Shown in pieces: positions 15,523 through 25,427 of a DNA stretch of 37,805 nucleotides. Position 1 is the stretch's first letter. Every line of letters begins with the position of its first letter. Source of the DNA: Pseudomonadota bacterium (GTDB lineage Bacteria > Pseudomonadota > Alphaproteobacteria > Rhodobacterales > Rhodobacteraceae); assembly GCA_963205075.1 (NCBI GenBank), contig CAUJIU010000146.1, positions 1-37,805 on the forward strand. Direction: 5' to 3'. The position numbers were made by a program, and so were the translations under genes. Below the pieces are notes generated by a model. The model did not search any database. It saw only the letters and a program-made list of their open reading frames with translations, and was not told where the DNA came from.

Positions 15523-16278
15523 TCAGCGGCCCAGCCAGCCGCCATCCACGGGCAGCGTGATGCCGGTGACGTAACGGGCCGCGGGCGAGGCCAGGAAGGC
15601 GACCGCGCCCGAGATATCCTCGGGCTCGGCCCAGCGGCCGATCGGGATCCGGTCCAGGATCGCCCGGTTGCGGTCAGGGTCGCCGCGCAGGCTGTCGGTG
15701 TTGTTGGTCACCACATAGCCCGGCGCCACGGCGTTGACGGTGATGCCCCTGCCCGACCATTCGTTCGACAGCGTCTTGGTCAGGCCGGCCAGCCCGCTTT
15801 TGGCGGCGGTATAGGAGGGGATGCGGATGCCGCCCTGAAACGACAGGAGCGAGGCGATGTTGACGATGCTGCCGCCCTTGCCCTCGGCCAGCCGGGCGCG
15901 CGCAAAGGCCTGCGCCAGGAAGAACACCACCTTGAGGTTGATCTCCATCACCGCGTCCCAGTCGGCTTCGGTGAAGTCGATGCTGTCGGCGCGGCGGATG
16001 ATGCCGGCATTGTTGACCAGGATGTCGATGGGGCCAGACTGCTCCAGCGCCGCGGCGAAGGCGGCCGTCGCGCCGGCCACGCTGCCCAGATCGGCCTTGA
16101 GCGCCACCGCGCGCCCGCCCACGGCCGCGACCGCCGCCAGGGTTGCCTCCATCGACGAGCGGCCGACGGCGATCACCTCGGCGCCGTTGCGCGCCAGCTC
16201 TACCGCGATGGCCTGCCCGATCCCGGTATTGGCCCCCGTCACCAAGGCGCGCGCGCCGGTCAGGCTGAACCGGCTCAT
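15523..16278 (-). CDS. kduD: 2-dehydro-3-deoxy-D-gluconate 5-dehydrogenase (KduD), SDR family
   Basis: A 251-residue classical short-chain dehydrogenase: TGANTGIG cofactor motif (14-21), NNAG (89-92) and catalytic Ser143, Tyr156 and Lys160. Length and pairing with kduI match KduD, which reduces 2,5-diketo-3-deoxygluconate (DKII) to KDG with NAD(P)H. The open frame runs far upstream through kduI. The ATG at 16278 begins the SDR fold and overlaps the kduI stop by 4 bp (ATGA), so it is the start. It is the last gene of the minus-strand operon that begins with the glucarate-dehydratase-like gene at 20650. Confidence 0.88.
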   Translation of the reverse strand: MSRFSLTGARALVTGANTGIGQAIAVELARNGAEVIAVGRSSMEATLAAVAAVGGRAVALKADLGSVAGATAAFAAALEQSGPIDILVNNAGIIRRADSIDFTEADWDAVMEINLKVVFFLAQAFARARLAEGKGGSIVNIASLLSFQGGIRIPSYTAAKSGLAGLTKTLSNEWSGRGITVNAVAPGYVVTNNTDSLRGDPDRNRAILDRIPIGRWAEPEDISGAVAFLASPAARYVTGITLPVDGGWLGR

Positions 16279-17102
16279 CTGAGATCCCCCATCGCCACCA
16301 TGTCGACGTCGGTATAGTCGACATTGTCGCCCGCCATCGCCCAGATGAAACTGTAGGACGACGTGCCGGCTCCGCAATGGATCGACCAGGGCGGCGACAG
16401 CACCGCCTGTTCGTTGCGCACGATCAGGTGGCGGGTCTCGGAGGGCTCGCCCATCAGGTGGACCACGTTCTGGCCCTCGGGCACATCGAGGTAGAGATAG
16501 GCCTCGGAGCGGCGCTCGTGCCGGTGGGCGGGCATGGTGTTCCAGACCGAGCCGGTGGCAAGGCGGGTCATGCCCATCACGATCTGGCAGCTTTCCATCA
16601 CCGCCGGATGCACGAACTGGTAGATCACCCGTTCGTTGGAGGTGTCGCGCCCGCCGAGCGCGACCTGCGCGGCATCGTCGATGGTGATCAGCCGCGCCGG
16701 GATGGCGCGGTGCGCCGGCGCCGAGATGATGTAGAAGCGCGCCTGCTTGCCCGAGACCGTGACCGGGCCGCTGCCCATGCCCAGATAGAGCATGTCGCAC
16801 CGGCCCATCCGGTAGCTCTCGCCATTGGCCTCGACCGTTCCCGACGGGCCGAGATTGACCAGCGTCGCCTCGCGCCGGTCCAGCCACGAAGGCGTGCCGG
16901 TTTCGTGCACCTTGTCGATGGTCAGCGGGCCGTTCTGCGGCACCGCCCCCCCGACGATCATGCGGTCATACTGGCTGTAGACCAGATGCACCTGCCCCGG
17001 CTGGAACAGGTCGTCGATCAGGAATTCGTCCCTGAGCTGGCCGCTGTCCATGCCCCTGGCATGGCGCGGGTCGATGGCGCGGCGAAGTTGGGTCTTGAGC
17101 AT
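16275..17102 (-). CDS. kduI: 5-dehydro-4-deoxy-D-glucuronate isomerase
   Basis: A 275-residue cupin-type isomerase matching KduI. The metal site is visible: His193, His195 and Glu200 in the PAHRHERRSEAYLY segment and His242 in the SIHCGAG segment, in the same pattern as the Zn ligands of E. coli KduI. It converts 5-keto-4-deoxyuronate (DKI, the same compound as DEH from alginate) to DKII for KduD. The frame extends upstream to 17300, but the ATG at 17102 (MLKTQLRRAID) preceded by GGGAG gives the family's standard N-terminus. It sits 35 bp after the MATE gene. Confidence 0.93.
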   Translation of the reverse strand: MLKTQLRRAIDPRHARGMDSGQLRDEFLIDDLFQPGQVHLVYSQYDRMIVGGAVPQNGPLTIDKVHETGTPSWLDRREATLVNLGPSGTVEANGESYRMGRCDMLYLGMGSGPVTVSGKQARFYIISAPAHRAIPARLITIDDAAQVALGGRDTSNERVIYQFVHPAVMESCQIVMGMTRLATGSVWNTMPAHRHERRSEAYLYLDVPEGQNVVHLMGEPSETRHLIVRNEQAVLSPPWSIHCGAGTSSYSFIWAMAGDNVDYTDVDMVAMGDLR

Positions 17103-17137
17103 TTTCGTCTCCCTTGGTTCGGGTCCTGGTGGCGACG

Positions 17138-18517
17138 TCAGGACGCGATTTGCGATCGTTTCCAGTCGCCCCGGAACAGGCGGCGGTGGAAGGCGGGCAG
17201 CTTCAGCACCTCCTCCCACAAGATGAGCGAGAGCACCCAGAAGGCCGACAAGTCGAAGCAGAGCACCGCCAGCGCGGTTGCCGGCACCCGGAACAGCCAT
17301 TGGGCCCAGATGAACAGGTGCATGACATAGACCGTGTCGCCGCTGGCGCGCAGCGTATTGCCGCAGATGGCGTTCGAGCCTTTCGGAAAGGGCAGGACCA
17401 GCAGGATCGGCAGGAAGGCCAGAAGCACCTGCCGGGTCTGGTCGCTCAGATCGGTGTAGAGCCAGTCGGCCGAGAGGCAGACCGCCGCCATCAGCGCCGC
17501 AACCACGGCGGCGGCCACAAAGGCGCCGCGCCAGGCGCTGGACAGGAACCGGTCAAGCACGTCTTCCGGTGTCTCCTGCCCCAGAAGCTGGGCCACGATG
17601 ATTCCGGTGGCCTGCGCCCATTGCATGCCGATGGTCCCGGCCACCATGATCCAGGGGGCAATCAGCGTCATGGCGGCGAATTCGCTGAGGCTGAGCCTGG
17701 CATAGATCAGGGTGCAGACATGGGTGGCTAGGGTGGCGCTGAGAAAGGTTGCGGCGATCGGCAGCGAGAACCCCAGATGCCGCTTCAGGGTCAGGGCGAA
17801 TGTCGCCTGACGCCAGCCGGCCACGCGGCGCAGATGCCCGTTCCCGCGCAGAAACCGGGTGACGAGAAAGCCCACCTGCACCACCACCGCGATGACGCTG
17901 CCCATCGCCGCGCCGACCACGCCGAAGGCCGGCAGCCCGGCATGGCCGTAGATCAGCGCGATGCTGGTGATCACGTTGACCGGCACCGACAGGCAGAAAC
18001 TGTAGAGCGGCACCCGCGTCTCGCCGCAGCCGTTGAAATAGCTCGACAGGCATTGCCCGATGGCCTCGCCCAGGATGACCAGCGAGAACACCGCCAGATA
18101 GTCGCGCGCCAGCAGCGCCACTTCGGCATTGGGGGCCATGGCCCCGATCACCGGCCAGCCGATGGCGGTGATCAGCAGCAGGCCCGCCAGCCCCACGGCG
18201 AGGTTGACCACCATGCCGGAGGCCAGCGCCGACTTGAGGAAGACCGGGTCGCCGGTGCCGAAGGCCTGCGCGGTGCGGATCTGCATGGCATTGGAGAAGG
18301 CGAGGATCGCCCCCAGCACCAGCCCGGCTATCGCCGCCGCCAGCCCCATGGCGGCCAGCGAGGTCTCGCCCAGCGCCGAGACCAGGTAGGCGTCGATCAC
18401 CACGGTGCCATGCAGGAAGATGGCCTTGAGCGTCATCGGCCAGGCCAGAGCGGCCACCTGGTGCGCGGTCGGTCCGGTCGCGTCGGGGCGTGCTGGCAGG
18501 GCGGGCGAGGCGGTCAT
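17138..18517 (-). CDS. MATE-family transporter
   Basis: A 459-residue, about 12-helix integral membrane protein of the MatE (NorM/DinF-like) family. Typical features include the repeated MatE halves (residues about 20-180 and 245-410), the GEAIGQCLSSYFNGCGETRVPLY segment and the AICGNTLRASGDT motif near the end of the second half. MATE proteins exchange Na+ or H+ for organic cations or other small molecules. It is sandwiched between a GntR regulator and kduI on the same strand, so it is probably co-expressed with uronate genes. A role in moving uronates or relieving a toxic keto-intermediate is speculation. Confidence 0.85.
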   Translation of the reverse strand: MTASPALPARPDATGPTAHQVAALAWPMTLKAIFLHGTVVIDAYLVSALGETSLAAMGLAAAIAGLVLGAILAFSNAMQIRTAQAFGTGDPVFLKSALASGMVVNLAVGLAGLLLITAIGWPVIGAMAPNAEVALLARDYLAVFSLVILGEAIGQCLSSYFNGCGETRVPLYSFCLSVPVNVITSIALIYGHAGLPAFGVVGAAMGSVIAVVVQVGFLVTRFLRGNGHLRRVAGWRQATFALTLKRHLGFSLPIAATFLSATLATHVCTLIYARLSLSEFAAMTLIAPWIMVAGTIGMQWAQATGIIVAQLLGQETPEDVLDRFLSSAWRGAFVAAAVVAALMAAVCLSADWLYTDLSDQTRQVLLAFLPILLVLPFPKGSNAICGNTLRASGDTVYVMHLFIWAQWLFRVPATALAVLCFDLSAFWVLSLILWEEVLKLPAFHRRLFRGDWKRSQIAS

Positions 18518-18618
18518 CGGTCAGGCTTTCGCAGGTTGTCCGGGCGGGCTTCGGCAATGCCGCGGGCGGGCGGCGCATGTGAGGTCTGCGCCGACCGGGC
18601 AGATCGGAGGGTGGGCAA

Positions 18619-19311
18619 TCAGGCGTCGGCGGGCTCGAAATAGTTGGCGTTGGTGGTGGTGATCCTCTCGATGGTCTTGTCGAGCCGCGACAGGTGCAGC
18701 ATGCCGATCTCGACCGCCCGGTCGCCGTCATTGGCCTTGACCGCGTCGGCAATGGCGCGGTGATCTTCCAGCAGCACCGGCAACCGGTCGTCCTTGGACA
18801 GGCTGAGCACGCAGAGACGATCGACCTTCGATTTCTCGGTCATGATCACGTCAAAGGCGAAATCGGCCTGCGCAACCTCGCAAAGAGCCTTGTGGAACAG
18901 ATAGTCCAGCTCGCGGAACTTCGCTTCGTTGCCGGCGTCGATCACCACCTGCTGCGCGGCCAGCGAGGCGTCGAGCGCGGCCGCCCCGTCGGCGTCGCAG
19001 CGCTCGGCGGCGCGGCGCAGCACTTCCCGCTCGACGGCGGCGCGCACGAAGCGGGACTTGACGATCTCGCGCAGGGAAAAGCGTTTGACCTCGGTTGCCC
19101 GCTGCGGCCGGATCAGCAGCAGGTCCATGTTGGCCAGACGGCTGAACGCATCGCGCACCGGCTGGCGCGAGACGCCGAACCGTGCCGCGATCTCGGCCTC
19201 CGAGATCTTGTCGCCCGGCCGCAGCCGCAGCGAGACGATCTCGGCGTGCAGGTAATCATAGATGTCATCGACGCTGGTGCGGCGTTCGCTTGTCAGGGTT
19301 GAATGCGGCAT
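18619..19311 (-). CDS. GntR-family (FadR/FCD subfamily) regulator
   Basis: A 230-residue regulator with an N-terminal winged helix-turn-helix (about 12-75, including AEIAARFGVSRQPVRDAFSRL) and a C-terminal all-helical FCD ligand domain (about 85-215; metal-type histidines in FHKALCEV, LLEDHRAI and GMLHLSRLD). Such proteins respond to sugar acids. The frame extends upstream to 19638, but the ATG at 19311 starts the domain correctly. It lies within the kdu operon and probably binds the tandem GTATAC repeats at 20718-20752 between the two alginate operons. The likely effector is KDG or a related keto-deoxy acid. Target and effector are inferred. Confidence 0.88.
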   Translation of the reverse strand: MPHSTLTSERRTSVDDIYDYLHAEIVSLRLRPGDKISEAEIAARFGVSRQPVRDAFSRLANMDLLLIRPQRATEVKRFSLREIVKSRFVRAAVEREVLRRAAERCDADGAAALDASLAAQQVVIDAGNEAKFRELDYLFHKALCEVAQADFAFDVIMTEKSKVDRLCVLSLSKDDRLPVLLEDHRAIADAVKANDGDRAVEIGMLHLSRLDKTIERITTTNANYFEPADA

Positions 19312-19399
19312 GGCTTTGTTTTCACCTTTTCTCTTTTCCGGCCGGCGCGTTCGCGGCGCGGGCCCGCAAGCTTGCGGATTGATGCTGGTCCGGCAGCCG

Positions 19400-20650
19400 C
19401 TACCATCGCGGCACCTGGCGCACGTAGTCGGGGATGTATTTGCGCATCTCGTCGGTATCGTCGCGGTCCCTGACCATGGCCCGGTTGTAGAGGTCATGCA
19501 GCTCGGCCACCGCGGCATGGTCAAGCTCGACCCCGAGGCCCGGCCCCTCGGGCACCTGCAAGGCGCCGTCGCGGAACACCGGCCGCCCGCCCTTGACGAT
19601 TTCCCGGGCAGACCAGGGATAATGGGTATCGCAGTCATAGGTCAGGTTCGGCGTCGCGGCGGCGACATGGCACATGCCCGCCAGCGAGATGCCCAGATGC
19701 GAGTTGGAATGCATCGACACGCCCAGCCCGGCGGCGCGGCACATCTCGCCCAGATGGATGCACCCGGTGGCCCCGCGCCAGTAATGGTGATCCGACAGGA
19801 TGATCTGCACGGCATCCTTCCTGACCGCCTCGAAGATCTGCTCGAACTCCACCACCACCAGATTGGTGGCCAGCGGCAGGTCGATCTGGGCCGAAAGCTC
19901 GGCCATGGCGTCCATGCCGCGGCAGGGATCCTCGAGATATTCCAGCACATCGACCAGCTGGTCCACGACCCGCCTTGCTGTCGGCACCGTCCAGGCTCCC
20001 ATCGGATCGATGCGCAGGCCGTGGTCGGGAAATGCCTCGCGCAGCTTGAGCATGGTCTCGACTTCCAGATCGGGCTCCAGCACCCCGCCCTTGAGCTTGA
20101 GCGAGCGGAACCCGTATTGGCCGACGAATTCGCGCGCCTGATCGACCAGCGCATCGGGCGTCATCACCTCGCCCATGATGTCGGGGCCGAAGGTCAGGTC
20201 CTGCTTGGCGAACTTGAAGAACAGGTAGCCGCCGAAAGGGATGGTCTTGCGCACCGCGCCGCCCAGCAGATCGCAGAGCGGCCGCCCCGCCTCCTTGCCG
20301 CGCAGATCGAGGCAGGCCAGCTCGAAGGCGCTGTAGACGACATCGACCAGCCGGTGATCGGCCAGGGCGGTGGGCGCGTTGACCCCGCCGGCATCGGGCA
20401 GCGCGGCATCGATCCGCCGGCGCAGGCCGTGCAGGTCGCAGGGGTCGAGCCCTTCGAGCAGCGGCGCCACGGTTGTCAGGCCGTCCAGAGTGCGCCGCGC
20501 GCCATAGGTCTCGCCCAGGCCGACCAGCCCGGTATCGGTGCGCATCTCGATGACGGCGCGCAGAAACACCGCCGGGTGCACGCCCTTGGTATTGGCGAGC
20601 GGCACATCCGGGACCGCGATCGGCGTCACGATGACTTCGGTGATCCTCAT
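19400..20650 (-). CDS. Glucarate dehydratase-like enzyme (enolase superfamily)
   Basis: A 416-residue enolase-superfamily protein of the glucarate dehydratase branch. Recognisable active-site positions are the KxK pair Lys185/Lys187 (LKLKGG), metal ligands Asp215 (IDPMGAW) and Glu240, then Asn263 (ATN), Asp287 (SDHHYW) and His314 (SMHSNSHLGISLA). Glucarate dehydratases make 5-keto-4-deoxyglucarate from D-glucarate or L-idarate. The real substrate here may be another aldarate or aldonate met during uronate breakdown. The ATG at 20650 follows AGGAAG and drops the spurious 57-residue upstream extension. It is the first gene of the minus-strand operon, divergent from algS. Confidence 0.82.
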   Translation of the reverse strand: MRITEVIVTPIAVPDVPLANTKGVHPAVFLRAVIEMRTDTGLVGLGETYGARRTLDGLTTVAPLLEGLDPCDLHGLRRRIDAALPDAGGVNAPTALADHRLVDVVYSAFELACLDLRGKEAGRPLCDLLGGAVRKTIPFGGYLFFKFAKQDLTFGPDIMGEVMTPDALVDQAREFVGQYGFRSLKLKGGVLEPDLEVETMLKLREAFPDHGLRIDPMGAWTVPTARRVVDQLVDVLEYLEDPCRGMDAMAELSAQIDLPLATNLVVVEFEQIFEAVRKDAVQIILSDHHYWRGATGCIHLGEMCRAAGLGVSMHSNSHLGISLAGMCHVAAATPNLTYDCDTHYPWSAREIVKGGRPVFRDGALQVPEGPGLGVELDHAAVAELHDLYNRAMVRDRDDTDEMRKYIPDYVRQVPRW

Positions 20651-20717
20651 TCTTCCTTTCCGATGCGGCACTTGGCCGGTCTCGACGCCGGTCTCGACTC
20701 TTCCTACACCGATTCCG

Positions 20718-20752
20718 ACTAGTATACCAGTTAAATTACTAGTATACCAGTT
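20718..20752. promoter_or_regulatory. Tandem GntR-type operators between the two alginate operons
   Basis: The 15-bp sequence ACTAGTATACCAGTT occurs twice (20718-20732 and 20738-20752), exactly 20 bp apart, about two helical turns. Each copy is a near-palindrome (CTAGTATACCAG, one mismatch) around GTATAC, which resembles the TTGGTATACCAA operators of UxuR/ExuR-type GntR proteins. Lying between divergent operons, it should control both, most likely through the GntR protein encoded at 18619-19311. Confidence 0.72.
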
Positions 20753-20823
20753 TACGAGCCAGCCCGAATCGGCGGCTCGGATCACGGTCGCCGAACCGGT
20801 CGGCGCGTTCAGGGAGGGCACCC

Positions 20824-21923
<1,100 letters not shown>

Positions 21924-21927
<4 letters not shown>

Positions 21928-22871
21928 GCGCCGGTCCCGACATCAAGCCCGGCAAGCCCGGCCGGCTGGAGCGGATCTCCGACCACCTCAAGCGGGAATG
22001 GCAGCTTTATGTCATGCTGATCCCGACGATCCTGTGGCTGCTGATCTTTCTCTACAAGCCGATGTACGGCCTGCAGATCGCCTTCAAGGATTACTCGATA
22101 TTCCGCGGCGTGGCGGGCAGTCCCTGGGCCGGGCTGGAGCATTTCCAGACCCTGTTCGGCAACGACCAGTTCCTGCGCGCGCTCAAGAATACCGTTGTCA
22201 TCAGCTTCTACGGCCTGATCTTCGGCTTTCCGATGCCGATCCTGCTGGCACTGATGTTCAACGAGGTCCTGAGCCAGACCTTCAAGAAGACCGCGCAGAC
22301 CATCGTCTACCTGCCGCACTTCATCTCGTCGGTCATCATCGCAGGCATCGTCATCACCGCCTTTTCGCCCTCGGCCGGCATCGTCAACACCATCCTGGGC
22401 TGGCTCGGGGTCGATCCGATCTACTTCCTGACCAAGCCCGAATGGTTCCGCCCGATCTTTGTCGGCACCGGCATCTGGCAGGAGGCGGGCTTTCAGTCGA
22501 TCGTCTATCTGGCGGCCATCGCCGGCGTGTCGCCGACGCTTTACGAAAGCGCCGTCGTCGATGGTGCCAACCGCTGGCAGATGATGTGGAAGATCACCGT
22601 CCCCTCGATCATGCCGACCATCATCATCATGCTGATCATCCGGATCGGCAACATGCTCGAAGTCAGCTTCGAGATGATCATCCTGCTCTACCAGCCGGCG
22701 ACCTACCAGACGGCCGATGTGGTCAACACCTTCATCTACCGGCAGGGCATCCAGGGCGGCCATTACGACCTTGCCGCCGCGGCGGGCCTGTTCAACGCGG
22801 TGGTCGCCTTCGTGCTGGTCATGACCGCCAACACCATCTCAAAGCGCTACTCGCGCACGTCCCTGTGGTGA
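21924..22871 (+). CDS. algM1: Alginate ABC transporter, permease M1 (LplB-type)
   Basis: A 315-residue inner-membrane permease of the LplB type, with about six helices and an EAA-type loop (ESAVVDGANRWQMMWKITVPSI). Its length is close to the 324 residues of Sphingomonas AlgM1, and it opens with the family's YVMLIPTILWLLIFLYKPMYG segment. Together with AlgM2 it would form the translocation path for oligoalginate delivered by AlgQ. It overlaps algS by 4 bp, and algM2 starts 13 bp downstream, so the transporter genes are tightly coupled. Confidence 0.88.
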
Positions 22872-22884
22872 GGAGGACCGCGCC

Positions 22885-23766
22885 ATGGCCAACATGAACC
22901 TCTATTCCCGCGGCGACCGCCTGTTCGTCATCGTCAACATGGTGCTGATCGCCATGTTCACCATCTCGACCCTCTACCCGTTCATCTACATCGCCTCGGT
23001 CTCGATGAGCACCGGCTTCGAGGCGCGGGCCGGCAACGTGGTTCTCGGACCGGTCGGCTTCACGCTGGAGGCCTACAAGCGGGTGCTGGGCGAGCCGATG
23101 TTCTGGATCTCGTACAAGAATACCTTCATCTACACGATCTTCGGCACGCTGATGAGCTTGATCTTCATCATCCCCGGCGCCTACGCATTGTCACGGCCAC
23201 AGCTTTACGGGCGGCGGTTCTGGAACCTGATGGTGGCCTTCACCATGTGGTTCCACGCCGGGATGATCCCGTTCTTTCTCAACATGCGCGACCTGGGGCT
23301 GTTGGACAGCTACTTCGGCATCATCATCGGTTTCGCCGTCAACGGCTTCAACATCATCTTGCTGCGCAACTTCTTCGAGGGCATTCCGCAAAGCTTCGAG
23401 GAAGCGGCGCGCATGGACGGGGCCAACGAATTCCAGGTGCTCTGGAAGGTCTACATGCCGCTCTCCAAGCCGGCCATCGCCACCGTCGCGCTCTTCTGCG
23501 TGGTCTCGCGCTGGAACGGCTTCTTCTGGGCCATGGTCCTGTTGCAGGACCGCGACAAGGTGCCGCTTCAGGTCTACCTGCGCCATGTCATCGTCGAACT
23601 GTCCGACAGCGAGGAATTCGCCAACACCCTGCTGACCTCGAGCTACTCGTTCGAGACCGTCAGCGCCGCCATCATCGTGTGCTCGATCATTCCGATCCTG
23701 CTCATCTACCCCTTTCTCCAGAAGTATTTCAGCAAGGGCATCCTGCTGGGCGGAGTGAAGGAATGA
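22885..23766 (+). CDS. algM2: Alginate ABC transporter, permease M2 (LplC/YtcP-type)
   Basis: A 293-residue permease, the same length as Sphingomonas AlgM2. It has about six transmembrane helices, the EAA-type loop EEAARMDGANEFQVLWKVYMP and the C-terminal ILLGGVKE ending typical of LplC/YtcP permeases. It partners AlgM1. The ATG at 22885 lies 13 bp after the algM1 stop, behind GAGGA. The region is followed within 30 bp by the algQ start. Confidence 0.88.
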   Translation: MANMNLYSRGDRLFVIVNMVLIAMFTISTLYPFIYIASVSMSTGFEARAGNVVLGPVGFTLEAYKRVLGEPMFWISYKNTFIYTIFGTLMSLIFIIPGAYALSRPQLYGRRFWNLMVAFTMWFHAGMIPFFLNMRDLGLLDSYFGIIIGFAVNGFNIILLRNFFEGIPQSFEEAARMDGANEFQVLWKVYMPLSKPAIATVALFCVVSRWNGFFWAMVLLQDRDKVPLQVYLRHVIVELSDSEEFANTLLTSSYSFETVSAAIIVCSIIPILLIYPFLQKYFSKGILLGGVKE

Positions 23767-23792
23767 CCTGTCAACGCAAAAGGGAGGATACC

Positions 23793-25343
23793 ATGCGTAA
23801 ACTGACACTGGCTGCGGCCATCCTGTCCACGACGGCGCTCGGCGCGCCGGTCGCGGCAGAGGGCCCGATGCTGATCTCCGATCAGCCGCTGGACCTGACG
23901 ATCCATTTCCACTGGGCCCGCCAGCAGGGTTACGACGAGAGCTTCGCGGTGGAACAGGCCGCCCGCGAGATGACCAACATCTACCTGCGCGACGCGACGG
24001 CGGGCAAGAACACCACCGACCTTGCCGAGGCGCAGAACCTGCTGCTGGCGCAGGGCGATCTGCCCGATATCGTCGGCGGCGGCCGTATCAAGGACTTCGT
24101 CAACCAGTATGGTCCCGAGGGCGCATTCGTGCCGCTCAACGATCTGGTGCGCGAGCATGCCCCGCATATCCAGGCCTTCTGGGACAGCCATCCCGGCCTG
24201 ATGGAGGCGATCTCGTCCTATGACGGCAACTATTATTACATCCCCTACCTGCCCGATGGCAAATTCGGCCGCGCCTGGTACATCCGCCAGGACTGGCTGG
24301 ACAAGCTCGGCCTCGAGCAGCCGCAGAATGTCGAGGAATATCACGCCGTCCTCACCGCCTTCCGCGATCAGGACCCCAACGGCAACGGCCTGAAGGACGA
24401 GATCCCCTTCTTTGCCCGCCAGTGGGAAGAGGTCATCCGCCTGGTCACCCTCTGGGACGGCCGTTCGTCGGGGTCCGATACCTATCACGATTTCTACGTC
24501 AATGACGACGGCCAGGTGGTGCATCCCTATGCGCAGGAAAACTACCGGATCGGCATCAGCAACATCGCCCAGTGGTATGCCGAAGGTCTGATCGACCCCG
24601 AGATCTTCACCCGTGGTTCGTCAGCGCGTGACTACCTGTTGTCCGAAAACCTCGGCGGCGCCACCCATGACTGGTTCGCCTCGACCTCGGGCTACAACGC
24701 CGCGCTGGCCGGCACGGTCGAAGGCTTCAACTTCATCCCGTTCCTGCCGCCGGCTTCGGTCTCGGGCGTGCGGATGGAAGAACACCGCCGCATCCCGATC
24801 AAGCCCGATGGATGGGCGATCAGCTACCAGAACGACCATGTCGTCGAGACCATCAAGTATTTCGACTTCTGGTTCACCGAGGAAGGCCGCCTGTTGTCGA
24901 ATTTCGGCGTCGAGGGCCAGACCTGGGACATGGTGGACGGCGAGCCGATCTACAAGCCCGAAGTCCTCAACAGCGATCAGGCGGTCAACAGCCAGATGTA
25001 TGCGGTCGGCGCCCAGCTGCCGCGCGGCTACTGGCAGGACTACCGCTACGAGTGGCAGTGGACCTCGGAAGCGGCCCGCGAAGGCATCGAGCTTTATGAT
25101 GCCAATGACCTGCTGATCCCCGATTTCCTCGGCGTCTCGTTCAATCAGGACGAACAGACGGTCTATGACAAGTACTGGCCGTCGATCCAGACCTACATGC
25201 TGGAGCGCCAGCAGGCCTGGATCCTCGGCACCGGCAATGTCGATGCCGATTGGGCCGACTACCTCGCGACGCTCGACTCCATGGGCTACTCGCAGGTGAT
25301 CGAGGTCATGAACTCGGCCTATGCCCGCCAGTACGGCGGCTGA
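23793..25343 (+). CDS. algQ: Alginate-binding periplasmic protein
   Basis: A 516-residue solute-binding protein. It has a signal peptide (MRKLTLAAAILSTTALG..., cleavage near AAEG) and is then collinear with AlgQ of Sphingomonas sp. A1: LDLTIHFHW, LLAQGDLPDIVGGGRIKD, YGPEGAFVPLNDL, APHIQAFW, GRSSGSD, GGATHDWFAST, RPLIKPDGWAI-like IKPDGWAIS, VNSQMYAVGAQLPRGYWQDY and KYWPSIQTYM. The segment DPNGNGLKDE (about 194-203) corresponds to the calcium-binding loop of AlgQ. AlgQ proteins are also 516 residues long. It would bind alginate oligosaccharides in the periplasm. The ATG at 23793 with AGGGAGG (23781-23787) is preferred over the upstream ATG at 23763. A perfect hairpin follows. Confidence 0.92.
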   Translation: MRKLTLAAAILSTTALGAPVAAEGPMLISDQPLDLTIHFHWARQQGYDESFAVEQAAREMTNIYLRDATAGKNTTDLAEAQNLLLAQGDLPDIVGGGRIKDFVNQYGPEGAFVPLNDLVREHAPHIQAFWDSHPGLMEAISSYDGNYYYIPYLPDGKFGRAWYIRQDWLDKLGLEQPQNVEEYHAVLTAFRDQDPNGNGLKDEIPFFARQWEEVIRLVTLWDGRSSGSDTYHDFYVNDDGQVVHPYAQENYRIGISNIAQWYAEGLIDPEIFTRGSSARDYLLSENLGGATHDWFASTSGYNAALAGTVEGFNFIPFLPPASVSGVRMEEHRRIPIKPDGWAISYQNDHVVETIKYFDFWFTEEGRLLSNFGVEGQTWDMVDGEPIYKPEVLNSDQAVNSQMYAVGAQLPRGYWQDYRYEWQWTSEAAREGIELYDANDLLIPDFLGVSFNQDEQTVYDKYWPSIQTYMLERQQAWILGTGNVDADWADYLATLDSMGYSQVIEVMNSAYARQYGG

Positions 25344-25354
25344 GCCTGAACCAT

Positions 25355-25385
25355 CCTCCGCCCGCCAGCCATCGGCGGGCGGAGG
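25355..25385 (+). repeat. Perfect stem-loop after algQ
   Basis: A 12-bp perfect stem (CCTCCGCCCGCC, 25355-25366, with GGCGGGCGGAGG, 25374-25385) has a 7-base loop and starts 12 bp after the algQ stop. Only a short CCCCTTTC follows, so full termination is doubtful. It probably stabilises the upstream transporter mRNA or attenuates into the lyase gene. Confidence 0.75.
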
Positions 25386-25427
25386 CCCCTTTCAACCCCT
25401 GCACGCCAGGGCACCGGGATACCAGTG

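Noticed and set aside
16279-16887. Apparent N-terminal extension of KduD inside kduI
   Set aside because: The region is kduI in another frame. The SDR fold begins at the ATG at 16278, which overlaps the kduI stop.
22840-22849. CAAAGCGCTA resembling the AglR operator inside algM1
   Set aside because: It lies within coding sequence near the gene's 3' end, lacks the right half-site and is far from any agl promoter.
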